Positions 1 through 8,319 of a stretch of DNA of 64,000 bases are shown one piece after another. The translations under genes were made by a program, and so were the position numbers. The notes beneath the pieces are model-generated. The model saw only the letters and a list, made by a program, of their open reading frames with translations. It had not been told where the DNA came from and did no database searches. Source of the stretch: Flavobacteriaceae bacterium (GTDB lineage Bacteria > Bacteroidota > Bacteroidia > Flavobacteriales > Flavobacteriaceae); the NCBI GenBank assembly GCA_002707025.1, contig PALG01000033.1, forward strand, positions 124,001-188,000. The letters are read 5' to 3'. Numbering within the stretch: the stretch's first letter is position 1; every line of letters starts with the position of its first letter.

Positions 1-1419
1 TTGGTGGAGTTTGAAAACGGTTTGGAAGGAATCGTTCTAAACCTAGAAGAAGATAATGTTGGGGTGGTATTGTTAGGGCCTTCTAAAGAAATTAGAGAAG
101 GCGCTACTGTAAAGCGTACCCAGCGTATTGCTTCTATTAATGTAGGAGAAGGAATTGTTGGACGTGTGGTAAATACCTTAGGGCAGCCTATCGATGGGAA
201 AGGACCTATCGAAGGGAAAACCTATGAAATGCCATTAGAGCGTAAAGCTCCAGGGGTAATTTACCGTCAGCCGGTAAACGAACCTTTGCAAACAGGTATC
301 AAATCTATCGATGCCATGATCCCTGTAGGTCGTGGACAGCGTGAGTTAGTAATTGGTGACCGTCAAACAGGTAAAACAACTGTTTGTATCGATACCATTC
401 TTAACCAGAAAGAATTTTACGATGCCGGAGAGCCGGTATATTGTATCTATGTGGCCGTTGGACAAAAAGCGTCTACGGTAGCAAACATTGCCAAAGTATT
501 GGAAGATAAAGGAGCTTTAGCCTATACCACGATTGTAGCAGCAAACGCTTCAGATCCTGCTCCAATGCAGGTATATGCGCCTTTCGCAGGAGCGGCTATT
601 GGAGAATATTTTAGGGATACGGGACGTCCAGCCTTGATTGTTTATGATGACTTATCCAAACAAGCAGTAGCTTATCGTGAGGTATCTTTGTTGCTTCGTC
701 GTCCTCCAGGGCGTGAGGCTTATCCAGGAGACGTTTTCTTCCTTCACTCAAGATTGTTGGAACGTTCTGCAAAAGTGATTGCCGATGATGATATCGCCAA
801 AAACATGAACGATCTTCCAGCCTCTTTAAAAGAAGTTGTAAAAGGAGGAGGTTCCTTAACAGCACTTCCTATTATTGAAACACAAGCAGGAGACGTTTCT
901 GCCTATATTCCAACCAACGTAATTTCGATTACCGATGGACAGATTTTCTTGGAGTCCGACTTGTTCAACTCTGGGGTACGTCCTGCGATTAACGTAGGTA
1001 TTTCGGTATCACGTGTGGGTGGTTCGGCACAGATCAAGTCCATGAAAAAAGTAGCCGGTACGTTGAAGCTTGACCAAGCACAGTTCCGTGAATTGGAAGC
1101 GTTCGCAAAATTCGGTTCCGATTTGGATGCGGCTACCATGAACGTAATTGAAAAAGGAAAGCGTAACGTGGAAATCCTGAAACAAGCACAGAATGATCCT
1201 TACACGGTTGAAGATCAGGTAGCAATTATCTATGCAGGATCCAAGAACTTGTTACGTAATGTTCCTGTAGATAAAGTAAAAGAATTTGAAAGAGATTTCA
1301 TCGAATTACTAAATGCCAAGCATAGAGATACATTAGATACCTTGAAGGCAGGAAAATTAACCGATGAGACGATTGATGTATTGACTTCAGTAGCAAAAGA
1401 TCTTTCATCTAGATACTAA
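1..1419 (+). CDS. atpA: ATP synthase F1 subunit alpha, 5'-truncated by window edge
   Basis: This is the regulatory/structural alpha subunit of the F1 headpiece, which alternates with beta subunits at the cytoplasmic face and binds nucleotide. The nucleotide-binding P-loop GDRQTGKT lies at about residues 119-126 of the visible part, followed by the usual alpha-subunit body and helical C-terminus. Only 472 residues are visible where the family has about 510-525, and the TTG at base 1 is not a start: the first 40-50 residues lie outside the window. atpG follows 57 bases downstream, as in the standard ATP synthase operon. Identification is secure; only the N-terminus is missing. Confidence 0.97.
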   Translation: MVEFENGLEGIVLNLEEDNVGVVLLGPSKEIREGATVKRTQRIASINVGEGIVGRVVNTLGQPIDGKGPIEGKTYEMPLERKAPGVIYRQPVNEPLQTGIKSIDAMIPVGRGQRELVIGDRQTGKTTVCIDTILNQKEFYDAGEPVYCIYVAVGQKASTVANIAKVLEDKGALAYTTIVAANASDPAPMQVYAPFAGAAIGEYFRDTGRPALIVYDDLSKQAVAYREVSLLLRRPPGREAYPGDVFFLHSRLLERSAKVIADDDIAKNMNDLPASLKEVVKGGGSLTALPIIETQAGDVSAYIPTNVISITDGQIFLESDLFNSGVRPAINVGISVSRVGGSAQIKSMKKVAGTLKLDQAQFRELEAFAKFGSDLDAATMNVIEKGKRNVEILKQAQNDPYTVEDQVAIIYAGSKNLLRNVPVDKVKEFERDFIELLNAKHRDTLDTLKAGKLTDETIDVLTSVAKDLSSRY

Positions 1420-1427
1420 ATTATAAC

Positions 1428-1451
1428 TCCTCCCTACAAGTGTAGGGAGGA
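1428..1451 (+). other. Intercistronic hairpin between atpA and atpG
   Basis: A perfect 10-bp inverted repeat (arms 1428-1437 and 1442-1451) with a 4-nt loop lies between atpA and atpG. No T-run follows, so it does not look like an intrinsic terminator. It may be an mRNA-stabilising or processing structure that sets subunit stoichiometry. The structure is seen; the role is inference. Confidence 0.6.
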
Positions 1452-1476
1452 TTTCAGCTAAACTCAAAAAGAGCGT

Positions 1477-2346
1477 ATGGCTAACTTAAAGGAAATAAGA
1501 AATAGGATTGCTTCGGTAGGTTCAACCATGCAAATTACCAGTGCCATGAAAATGGTATCGGCAGCAAAGTTGAAAAAAGCGCAGGATGCCATTACAGCCA
1601 TGCGCCCCTATGCCGAAACACTTACCACTTTGTTACAAAACCTAAGTGCCACCCTAGATGGTGACAGCGGAAGTAAATATTCTGTACAAAGGGAAGTAAA
1701 AAATGTATTGGTGGTAGCCATTACGTCCAATCGTGGATTGGCAGGAGCCTTTAACAGTAATATTGTTAAAGAATGTAAGCGAAGCATTTCTGAAACCTAT
1801 GCCGGTAAAAAAGTAGATTTTGTGACCCTTGGGAAAAAAGGGAATGATATCCTTAAGAAAACTGGAAGTGTCATTGAAAACAACAACGCTATTTTCGATG
1901 ATCTTACTTTTGATAACAACGCTGAAATTGCCCAAAAATTAATGGATCTTTTCGCGGAAGGGAAGTACGATAAGATTGTATTGGTGTACAACAAGTTCAA
2001 AAATGCGGCCACTCAGGTTGTCATTCACGAACAGTTTTTACCTATCAAACCAGCAGAAAACTCGGCTTCAGAAAAGGGTACTTCAACCGATTTTATTTTT
2101 GAACCTTCCAAAGAAGAAATCGTTGAACAGTTAATTCCGAAGACCTTAAAAACACAGTTGTTTAAAGCCCTTAGGGATAGTGTGGCCAGTGAACACGGTG
2201 CGCGTATGACGGCCATGCATAAAGCTACCGATAATGCTAAGGAGTTGAAAAATAACCTTACGCTAGACTATAACAAAGCCCGTCAAGCTGCCATTACAGG
2301 AGAGATCCTAGAGATTGTAGGGGGAGCGGAAGCTTTGGCTGGATAA
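1477..2346 (+). CDS. atpG: ATP synthase F1 subunit gamma
   Basis: This is the central rotor shaft of F1, which couples proton flow through F0 to catalysis. It is 289 residues, normal for the family. The N-terminus (MANLKEIRNRI, then ITSAMKMVSAAKLKKAQ) is the conserved coiled-coil helix, and the C-terminal helix (MTAMHKATDNAKELKNNLTL) is the other strand of the shaft. It is cotranscribed with atpA (57-base gap with a hairpin) and ends the operon, since a strong terminator lies 29 bases after the stop. No gene for the epsilon subunit follows here, which is usual in Bacteroidota, where atpC sits with atpD elsewhere. Confidence 0.97.
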   Translation: MANLKEIRNRIASVGSTMQITSAMKMVSAAKLKKAQDAITAMRPYAETLTTLLQNLSATLDGDSGSKYSVQREVKNVLVVAITSNRGLAGAFNSNIVKECKRSISETYAGKKVDFVTLGKKGNDILKKTGSVIENNNAIFDDLTFDNNAEIAQKLMDLFAEGKYDKIVLVYNKFKNAATQVVIHEQFLPIKPAENSASEKGTSTDFIFEPSKEEIVEQLIPKTLKTQLFKALRDSVASEHGARMTAMHKATDNAKELKNNLTLDYNKARQAAITGEILEIVGGAEALAG

Positions 2347-2374
2347 TTCTATTATTTTGTTGAGAACATACTAC

Positions 2375-2403
2375 AAACCTCCCCTAAAACGGGAGGTTTT
2401 TTG
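2375..2403 (+). terminator. Intrinsic terminator after atpG
   Basis: A 9-bp perfect stem (2375-2383 with 2391-2399) and 7-nt loop are followed by a T-rich tract. It closes the ATP synthase operon. Confidence 0.9.
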
Positions 2404-2440
2404 TTACCTTTAGGGCAAGACTTTTGTTAGCAGATATTTA

Positions 2441-2941
2441 ATGAAACCTATCATTCACCTTTTTTTTATAGCTATTTGTAACCTGCTATTTTTTAATTGT
2501 GCCGGAGGTAAAGATTTTCAATTGGAAAAAAACCCTCCTTTTCAGATACGCCAAGCTTATTTTCAAAAATGGATTGCTGGAGTACAGGGTGGTGGCTCTG
2601 GAACAAACGTACACTTTGTAATAGAATTAGAAGAGCAGGAAGCTACATTGGAAGCGTTGTATTTTCAGAATGAAAAAGCAGCACTGCGCGAAAACCCCAA
2701 CAAAAAGGGGAGCTATACGGCCAATTTTTTAAATGAAAGCAACCGGGATGTGATCATGGATGAAAGTCCCGTAAAAGAGTCTCAAAATACCCCTCCAGAA
2801 AAAATCCCTTTCGATTTACTGAAGAATGAAGCGGTTATAAGCTATACCATTAAGGGCCAAACGGCTTATTATAAAGTTGAAAACTTAGAAGAAAAACCGT
2901 TATTGGCATACCCATCTACCAATCCCAACGGAATCGATTAA
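2441..2941 (+). CDS. Putative lipoprotein of unknown function
   Basis: No function recognised. It is a 166-residue protein with a hydrophobic signal ([15 protein letters not shown]) ending in a lipobox-like NCAGG, so Cys20 is the probable lipidated residue. The rest is soluble, with a glycine patch (VQGGGSGTN) near residues 49-57 and a predicted beta-rich body. It begins a plus-strand run: dut starts 10 bases after its stop, suggesting one transcript with dut and the following nucleotidyltransferase, TPR and EnvC genes. The call as an envelope lipoprotein is good; the role is unknown. Confidence 0.75.
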   Translation: MKPIIHLFFIAICNLLFFNCAGGKDFQLEKNPPFQIRQAYFQKWIAGVQGGGSGTNVHFVIELEEQEATLEALYFQNEKAALRENPNKKGSYTANFLNESNRDVIMDESPVKESQNTPPEKIPFDLLKNEAVISYTIKGQTAYYKVENLEEKPLLAYPSTNPNGID

Positions 2942-2951
2942 AATAGAACAG

Positions 2952-3386
2952 ATGACCATTAAAATTATCAATACCTCAAATCACGATTTACCACACTACG
3001 AAACAGAAGCTTCCGCAGGAATGGATCTTAGGGCCTCTATTAACAATGCGATTACTTTGCAACCCTTGGAAAGAAGTTTAGTAAAAACAGGTCTTTTTAT
3101 AGAATTACCCATAGGCTATGAAGCACAGGTTCGGCCCCGAAGCGGATTGGCCTACAAAAAGGGAATTACCGTTTTAAATGCGCCTGGAACTATTGATGCC
3201 GATTATCGCGGGGAAATAGGAGTGATACTCGTAAATTTATCAAACGAGCCATTTACCATTGAAAATGGAGAGCGAATTGCCCAATTGGTCATTGCCAAAC
3301 ACGAAAGGGCATCATGGGAAACCGTGGAAGTCCTTTCGGAAACGGTCCGGGGTGCTGGTGGATTTGGCAGTACTGGAATACAATAA
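2952..3386 (+). CDS. dut: dUTP diphosphatase (dUTPase)
   Basis: It hydrolyses dUTP to dUMP and pyrophosphate, keeping uracil out of DNA and supplying dUMP for dTMP synthesis. It is 144 residues, typical of the trimeric Dut family. The conserved motifs are in order: AGMDLRA (about 22-28), [11 protein letters not shown] (about 60-70), [15 protein letters not shown] (about 77-91), ERIAQLVI (about 108-115) and the C-terminal glycine-rich arm [10 protein letters not shown] that closes over the active site. It sits 10 bases after the lipoprotein gene and 20 bases before the nucleotidyltransferase gene. Confidence 0.97.
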   Translation: MTIKIINTSNHDLPHYETEASAGMDLRASINNAITLQPLERSLVKTGLFIELPIGYEAQVRPRSGLAYKKGITVLNAPGTIDADYRGEIGVILVNLSNEPFTIENGERIAQLVIAKHERASWETVEVLSETVRGAGGFGSTGIQ

Positions 3387-3406
3387 ATGATAATTAAAAA
3401 ATTGAA

Positions 3407-4423
3407 ATGAAAATAATTGTCCCAATGGCAGGTCGTGGTTCACGACTTCGGCCACATACGTTAACTGTTCCAAAACCTTTAATTCCTGTGGCGGGAAAAC
3501 CTATTGTCCATCGATTGGTAAGTGATATTGCCAGGGTTTTAAAAGAACCTATTGAAGAGATTGCTTTTATTTTAGGGGATCCGGCATTCTTTGGTAAAGA
3601 GGTTGAAGAAAGTTTGAAGGAACTTGCCCAAGGTCTTGGAGCCAAAGCTTCTATTTATAGGCAGCTAGAACCCAAAGGAACGGGACATGCCATTATGTGT
3701 GCCGAACCCTCCCTTTCGGGTCCTGCGGTAGTAGCCTATGCAGATACCTTGATTCGAGCTAAATTTCATTTGGATAAAGAAGCCGATAGTGTGATCTGGA
3801 CTAAAAAAGTAGCGAATCCTGAAGCCTATGGCGTGGTCAATTTAAATGACCAAGAGGAAATCATCGAATTGGTAGAAAAACCTGAAGAATTTGTAAGCGA
3901 TCAAGCCGTTATTGGTATTTATTATTTCAAGGATATTGGGGTGCTTAAAAAAGAGCTTCAGTATGTGCTGGATCACGATATTATTCACGGAGGGGAATAC
4001 CAAATTAATGATGGGATCAAACGAATGATGGCCAATGGAAAAGTTTTTAAAACCGGTACGGTCGACGAATGGATGGACTGCGGAAACAAAGCCGTTACCG
4101 TAGAAACGAATGCAAAAATGCTTGGTTTTTTGGAAGCTGATGGAGTTTCTTTGGTTTCAGAAAAGTTTACCAATGAAAATTCTAAAGTCATTCCTCCTTG
4201 TTTTATTGATGAAGGCGTGGTTTTAAGAAATAGTACGGTGGGGCCTCATGTTTCTATAGGAAAAGGCACAATAATTGAGAATAGTAACGTTAAAAATACG
4301 ATAATCCAAACCGAGTCGGTGATTAAAAATGCTACTTTAGAAAATGCTATGATTGGAAATTTTGTGACGTACGATGGCAACTTTACACAGATTAGTATTG
4401 GGGATTACAGTGAGTTAAAATGA
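3407..4423 (+). CDS. Sugar-phosphate nucleotidyltransferase (NDP-sugar pyrophosphorylase family)
   Basis: This is a predicted NDP-sugar pyrophosphorylase making an activated sugar for cell-surface polysaccharide. It is 338 residues. The N-terminal Rossmann-like domain has the signature PMAGRGSRLRPHTLTVPKPL (nucleotide binding, residues 6-25). A second signature EYQINDGIKRM and the DEWMDCGN stretch follow around 196-225. The C-terminal third carries hexapeptide-type left-handed beta-helix repeats (VVLRNSTVGPHVSIGKGTII). Exact sugar and nucleotide specificity cannot be read from sequence; glucose-1-phosphate thymidylyl- or uridylyltransferase are candidates. It overlaps the following TPR gene by 4 bases. 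Confidence 0.85.
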   Translation: MKIIVPMAGRGSRLRPHTLTVPKPLIPVAGKPIVHRLVSDIARVLKEPIEEIAFILGDPAFFGKEVEESLKELAQGLGAKASIYRQLEPKGTGHAIMCAEPSLSGPAVVAYADTLIRAKFHLDKEADSVIWTKKVANPEAYGVVNLNDQEEIIELVEKPEEFVSDQAVIGIYYFKDIGVLKKELQYVLDHDIIHGGEYQINDGIKRMMANGKVFKTGTVDEWMDCGNKAVTVETNAKMLGFLEADGVSLVSEKFTNENSKVIPPCFIDEGVVLRNSTVGPHVSIGKGTIIENSNVKNTIIQTESVIKNATLENAMIGNFVTYDGNFTQISIGDYSELK

Positions 4424-5790
4424 TAAAATGGTTGAAAATAGGAATCTTGTACTCCGGAATGATATTTTCCGTAGGATCCCTATTTTCACAGGAAACCGAA
4501 GAAACCCCTACCGATGATCTGGGGAATGTAAGCGATGCATTTCAGGAAAACTTTTTTGAAGCCCTTAAGCAAAAGGGAATCGAAAACTACGAATTAGCCC
4601 TACAAGCCCTTCAAAAGGCAGAGAGAGCCGCCAAGGACGATATTTCCAACAAGGCAGTGGTATATTTTGAAATGGGCAAAAATTTGACCTATCTGAAACG
4701 CTATGAAGAAGCCGAAAATCGTTTTATGCAAGTTTTGGAAACTACGGGAGAACGGATGGATGTCATGGAAGCGCTCTACGATGTGTATTATGAAAAGCGG
4801 GATTATCAGGCCGCGATTTTCTTAGTACAAAAATTAGCTAAAAAGGACGAAGATTATAAAGAAGATCTAGCGAGTTTGTATAGCCGGACCCAACAATATG
4901 AAAAGGCTTTGGAACTCTTAGATGAATTGGATGAAAGCTGGGGAGAAAGTCTGTACCGGGATACCTTGCGAAAAGAGATTTACAAGGTGACCGGAAATAC
5001 CGAGGGCGCCATTCAAAATTTAGAAACCAAAATTGATAAAAATCCGAAGAACGAAAAAGATTATTTGAATCTTATCTTTTTGTACAGTGAGCAGGGAAAT
5101 TCTGAAAAAGCTTTTGCTTTGGCGAAGGAATTATTGAAAAATCAACCCAATTCCCAAAAAGCTCATTTGGCATTGTATAAGTTTTATCTGGACGAAGGCA
5201 ATATCCAAGAAGCCTTAGCATCGATAAAGATTGTGTTCCAGTCGTCCGAAATTGAAAAAGAAAGCAAATACCTTGTACTAGGGGATTTTCTGAACTTTGT
5301 TTCCCAAAACCCAACCTATGAAAACGAATTGAATACTCTAGTGCCATTGTTACAAGAGGTACAATCGGGTAATTTATACGAACAGTTGGGGGGCTATTTT
5401 GTCCAAAAAGGAAATAAGTTGTTAGCCTTGGACTTCTATGAAAAGGGAGCGGCCATAGACCCTGATAATTTTAGCTTATTGAAAAACACCATTCTCCTTC
5501 AAATCGATACTCAAAAATATACCGAAGCGGTACAATTAAGTGAAGAGGCGTTAGCGATATTCCCCGCTCAAAGTTTATTGTATTTGTTAAATGGTGTTGC
5601 TCATAACGGATTAGGTGCTTCAGAAAAGGCCATTGAAAGTTTAGAGATGGGTGTCGATTTTTTACTGGACGACCCCAAAATGGAAAAAGATTTTTATGAA
5701 CAACTTGGCGTGGCCTATCAGCAACAAGGCAATAGCTCTAAAGCAAAAGAATTTCAGCAGAAAGCTGCCAACATACAGATTTCAAACTAA
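4420..5790 (+). CDS. Secreted tetratricopeptide-repeat protein
   Basis: A 456-residue protein with an N-terminal signal peptide (about 1-23, ending FSQ) followed almost entirely by helical TPR-like repeats, for example KAVVYFEMGKNLTYLKRYEEA, EKDYLNLIFLYSEQGNSEKA and KDFYEQLGVAYQQQGNSSKA. It is probably a periplasmic or membrane-associated scaffold for envelope assembly. It overlaps the upstream gene by 4 bases and sits 2 bases before the DUF4292 lipoprotein gene and EnvC, an arrangement I know from other Flavobacteriaceae. Partners are not identifiable from sequence. Confidence 0.85.
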   Translation: MIKWLKIGILYSGMIFSVGSLFSQETEETPTDDLGNVSDAFQENFFEALKQKGIENYELALQALQKAERAAKDDISNKAVVYFEMGKNLTYLKRYEEAENRFMQVLETTGERMDVMEALYDVYYEKRDYQAAIFLVQKLAKKDEDYKEDLASLYSRTQQYEKALELLDELDESWGESLYRDTLRKEIYKVTGNTEGAIQNLETKIDKNPKNEKDYLNLIFLYSEQGNSEKAFALAKELLKNQPNSQKAHLALYKFYLDEGNIQEALASIKIVFQSSEIEKESKYLVLGDFLNFVSQNPTYENELNTLVPLLQEVQSGNLYEQLGGYFVQKGNKLLALDFYEKGAAIDPDNFSLLKNTILLQIDTQKYTEAVQLSEEALAIFPAQSLLYLLNGVAHNGLGASEKAIESLEMGVDFLLDDPKMEKDFYEQLGVAYQQQGNSSKAKEFQQKAANIQISN

Positions 5791-5792
5791 AG

Positions 5793-6575
5793 ATGCATAA
5801 ACAGGTTTACATACTCGCCGTGACGGCAGTGCTATTACTAACTTCCTGTAAAGGAACAAAAAGCGTTGTAGGGAATGGGTCCCATAGCAATTTGGGACTT
5901 TCCCAAGTCATGCAGTTGCATCAACAAGCGGAACCCAATTTCAATACCTTGGCCTCACGGGTACAGGTGGTGTACGACGATGGGGAGAAGAACCAAAGTA
6001 TTACTGTGAGCCTTCGAATGGAGAAAAATGAAACCATCTGGATCAAAGCATCCATCTTGGGCATCACCTTGGCAAAAGCTATTATTACGCCAGAAAGAGT
6101 GAGTTATTATGAAACTATTTCCAACACCTACTTTGATGGGGACTTTTCCCTAATTAGCGATTGGTTGGGAACCGATTTAGATTTTGAGCAGGTGCAGGCC
6201 ATTTTATTGGGGCAATCCATTTTTAGTTTTAAGGACGGGAAATACGAAGTTTCCAATACGCAAAACAGCTATAAAATTCAGCCTAAAAAGCAGCCTTATA
6301 ATTTTATTCATTCCTTGTTTTTAAATGCGGAAAATTTTAAAGTGGCTTCCGGATCGCTTTCGCAACCCAATGAGGACCGCTTATTTTCCTTGCGTTATGG
6401 GGAATACCAAATGGTAGATGGAGGTTTCTATCCTTCCGACATTACGATTGATGCTTCGGAAAAGGACGAAAAGACAAAAATTTCCGTTACTTATAAAAAG
6501 ATCGATGTGAATGCCCCGGTAAGCTTTCCGTTTAGCATTCCTGAAGGGTACGAACAAATCCGTTTGTCTAAATGA
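5793..6575 (+). CDS. DUF4292 family lipoprotein
   Basis: A 260-residue protein. The N-terminus has a signal peptide with lipobox LLTSCKG, giving a lipidated Cys at about residue 19. The body, with the stretch LRMEKNETIWIKASILGITLAKAIITP, resembles the DUF4292/LolA-LolB-like fold used for lipid or lipoprotein handling. The lipid-carrier idea is inference from fold resemblance only. It lies 2 bases after the TPR gene and overlaps the EnvC gene by 4 bases, so these three are translationally coupled and probably act together at the cell envelope. Confidence 0.8.
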   Translation: MHKQVYILAVTAVLLLTSCKGTKSVVGNGSHSNLGLSQVMQLHQQAEPNFNTLASRVQVVYDDGEKNQSITVSLRMEKNETIWIKASILGITLAKAIITPERVSYYETISNTYFDGDFSLISDWLGTDLDFEQVQAILLGQSIFSFKDGKYEVSNTQNSYKIQPKKQPYNFIHSLFLNAENFKVASGSLSQPNEDRLFSLRYGEYQMVDGGFYPSDITIDASEKDEKTKISVTYKKIDVNAPVSFPFSIPEGYEQIRLSK

Positions 6576-7801
6576 TGCAAAAAAGCCTCTGTATTTTCAG
6601 TTTTCTACTCCTATGGATGGTGCCCCCTTCCTTTTCCCAATCCCAAAAGCAAAAGCAACTGGAGGCACAACGGCAAGCATTGTTGGAGGAAATTCAGAAA
6701 ATCAACAATTTACTTTTTAAAACCAAAGGCGAGAAAAAGTCTATTTTGGCCGAGGTAGAAGATTTGGATCAGCGTATTTCAGCAAGGGAAAACCTCATTC
6801 GAGTGACTAATCAGCAGGCAAATTTGTTAACGCGCGAAATCAACACCAACCTTAACTCCATAGAACAATTAAAAGAGGAACTGGCAGAACTTAAAAAGGA
6901 TTATGCGGCCATGATTTCAAAATCCTATAAGAGTAAGTCTCAACAAAGCCGTATCATGTTTTTATTGTCTTCGGAAAACTTTTTACAGGCGTACAAAAGG
7001 ATTCAGTATATGAAGCAGTATACCAAGTTCCGAAAAAAGCAGGGCGAGGAAATTGAGACCAAAACGTCTGAATTAAAAACTTTGAACGAACGGCTTATTC
7101 AGCAGAAAAAGGACAAAGACCAATTAATTGCAGAAAGCAAAAAGGAGAAAACCCAACTCGATGAAGAAAAGAAAACCCAGCAAGCCTTAGTGGCGTCACT
7201 AAAAAAGGAAGAAGGGAAGTTTGCAGGGCAAATCCGTGACAAACAAAGGGAAGCCGATCGTTTGGAAAAAGAAATCGACGCCTTGATTAAAGCGGCGATT
7301 GCAGCGGCCAATAAGGAATCGGGAAACACAGCAAGTAAAGGAACTTCTGAAAGTTTTAGCTTAACTCCCGAGGCCAAGGCCTTGGCGACCGACTTTAAAA
7401 ATAACAAGGGAAAATTGATTTGGCCCGTAGAAAAGGGAAGGGTTATTACTCCCTACGGAAGAAGGCAGCATCCACAATTCCCCAATGTAACACAAGATCA
7501 CAATGGGGTAGAAATTATTACCGAACCCAATGCTGTTGCCCGTGCGGTTTTTAAAGGGGAGGTGATACAAGTACAACAATTAAAAGGGGCTAATAAAGCT
7601 GTTTACATTCGGCATGGTAATTACATTACAATTTATAACAACCTAGCTTCCGTAAGCGTTAAGAAAGGGGATAAAGTAGCTGCCAAACAATCTATTGGAA
7701 CCGTTTTTACACACCCTACCACAGGAAAGGCCCTTTTAAAGTTTTTTGTATATCAAAACACCCAGAAAATGAATCCGGCCGATTGGGTGTACAAAATGTA
7801 A
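6572..7801 (+). CDS. EnvC-like murein hydrolase activator (degenerate LytM/M23 domain)
   Basis: A 409-residue periplasmic protein with a signal peptide (1-22), a long coiled coil (about 23-245, rich in K/E/Q) and a C-terminal M23/LytM domain (about 284-409). In active M23 peptidases the zinc ligands are HxxxD and HxH. Here the first motif reads HNGVE (H310, E314) and the second is ALLKFF, with no histidine pair, so the domain is probably non-catalytic. This matches EnvC, which activates amidases at the division site rather than cutting peptidoglycan itself. It is the last gene of the plus-strand run and ends one base from the convergent DUF2892 gene. Confidence 0.9.
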   Translation: MMQKSLCIFSFLLLWMVPPSFSQSQKQKQLEAQRQALLEEIQKINNLLFKTKGEKKSILAEVEDLDQRISARENLIRVTNQQANLLTREINTNLNSIEQLKEELAELKKDYAAMISKSYKSKSQQSRIMFLLSSENFLQAYKRIQYMKQYTKFRKKQGEEIETKTSELKTLNERLIQQKKDKDQLIAESKKEKTQLDEEKKTQQALVASLKKEEGKFAGQIRDKQREADRLEKEIDALIKAAIAAANKESGNTASKGTSESFSLTPEAKALATDFKNNKGKLIWPVEKGRVITPYGRRQHPQFPNVTQDHNGVEIITEPNAVARAVFKGEVIQVQQLKGANKAVYIRHGNYITIYNNLASVSVKKGDKVAAKQSIGTVFTHPTTGKALLKFFVYQNTQKMNPADWVYKM

Positions 7802-7802
7802 G

Positions 7803-8030
7803 CTAGCTGCAGCAGCTTTCACCATCCTTATCCTTTATGCCCAACTTTTTAAGAATGTCTTCCATCAAGCACCAATTGGTGATAGAAGATTGCAACAGAT
7901 TGGCTCCTACAAAGGCGGTAAACCACAGCCAATGGATGTTTACATAAATAGCTAGCAACAGGCTTATTAAAATAAAGCTTCCTGCGATGGCATGAATTAT
8001 TCGGGTTCTCATATTAAATATATTTTTCAA
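7803..8030 (-). CDS. DUF2892 (YgaP-type) inner-membrane protein
   Basis: A 75-residue protein with an N-terminal motif (TRIIHAIAGSFILIS) and two membrane segments (about 13-29 and 32-50), as in the membrane half of YgaP. It ends in a soluble Cys-bearing tail (NWCLMEDILKKLG ... SCCS). DUF2892 proteins often accompany rhodanese or metal genes; their function is unclear. It overlaps the PII-like gene by 17 bases if the first ATG is used; a second in-frame ATG at 8012 would remove the overlap, but the longer form matches the family better. It is the last gene of the RND efflux operon. Confidence 0.8.
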   Translation of the reverse strand: MKNIFNMRTRIIHAIAGSFILISLLLAIYVNIHWLWFTAFVGANLLQSSITNWCLMEDILKKLGIKDKDGESCCS

Positions 8031-8319
8031 TAGGCACTACAATGGCCTTAATAGGGTTATCGGTTTCTAAGTGTTTGTTGAATTCGGTGACGAGCTCAAA
8101 AAAAGTGTCAATTTTGGCTTCTTCCGTAAAGGAGAAGTACATATTGCTTTCGGTGCCCCCACGTTCGCTAGGGAACCAGCTGGTATTCATCAAAAAGGAA
8201 GGGGCTTCCTTATAGCCATCAATATCGGAACCACTAAAACGTTCAATATGGGCTTTTTTAAAAAGTTGCATGGCTTCCTTATGAAACTCGTCTACAACGG
8301 TTACGATTAATAGTTTCAT
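8014..8319 (-). CDS. PII-like small protein of the efflux operon
   Basis: A 101-residue protein. The N-terminal beta-alpha pattern (MKLLIVTVVDEFHKEAMQLFKKAHI) and the C-terminal half resemble the ferredoxin-like fold of the PII (GlnB) superfamily, and PII-like proteins encoded beside metal RND pumps are a known class (DUF3240 and relatives). The canonical T-loop and nucleotide motifs of GlnB are not visible. The start overlaps the pump stop by 4 bases, so it is translationally coupled to the RND permease and may sense a ligand or modulate the pump. The family call is tentative. Confidence 0.6.
   Translation of the reverse strand: MKLLIVTVVDEFHKEAMQLFKKAHIERFSGSDIDGYKEAPSFLMNTSWFPSERGGTESNMYFSFTEEAKIDTFFELVTEFNKHLETDNPIKAIVVPIEKYI

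Noticed and set aside
1-3. TTG at the very first base as the start of atpA
   Set aside because: The protein lacks the first 40-50 residues of the family, so the gene begins outside the window.
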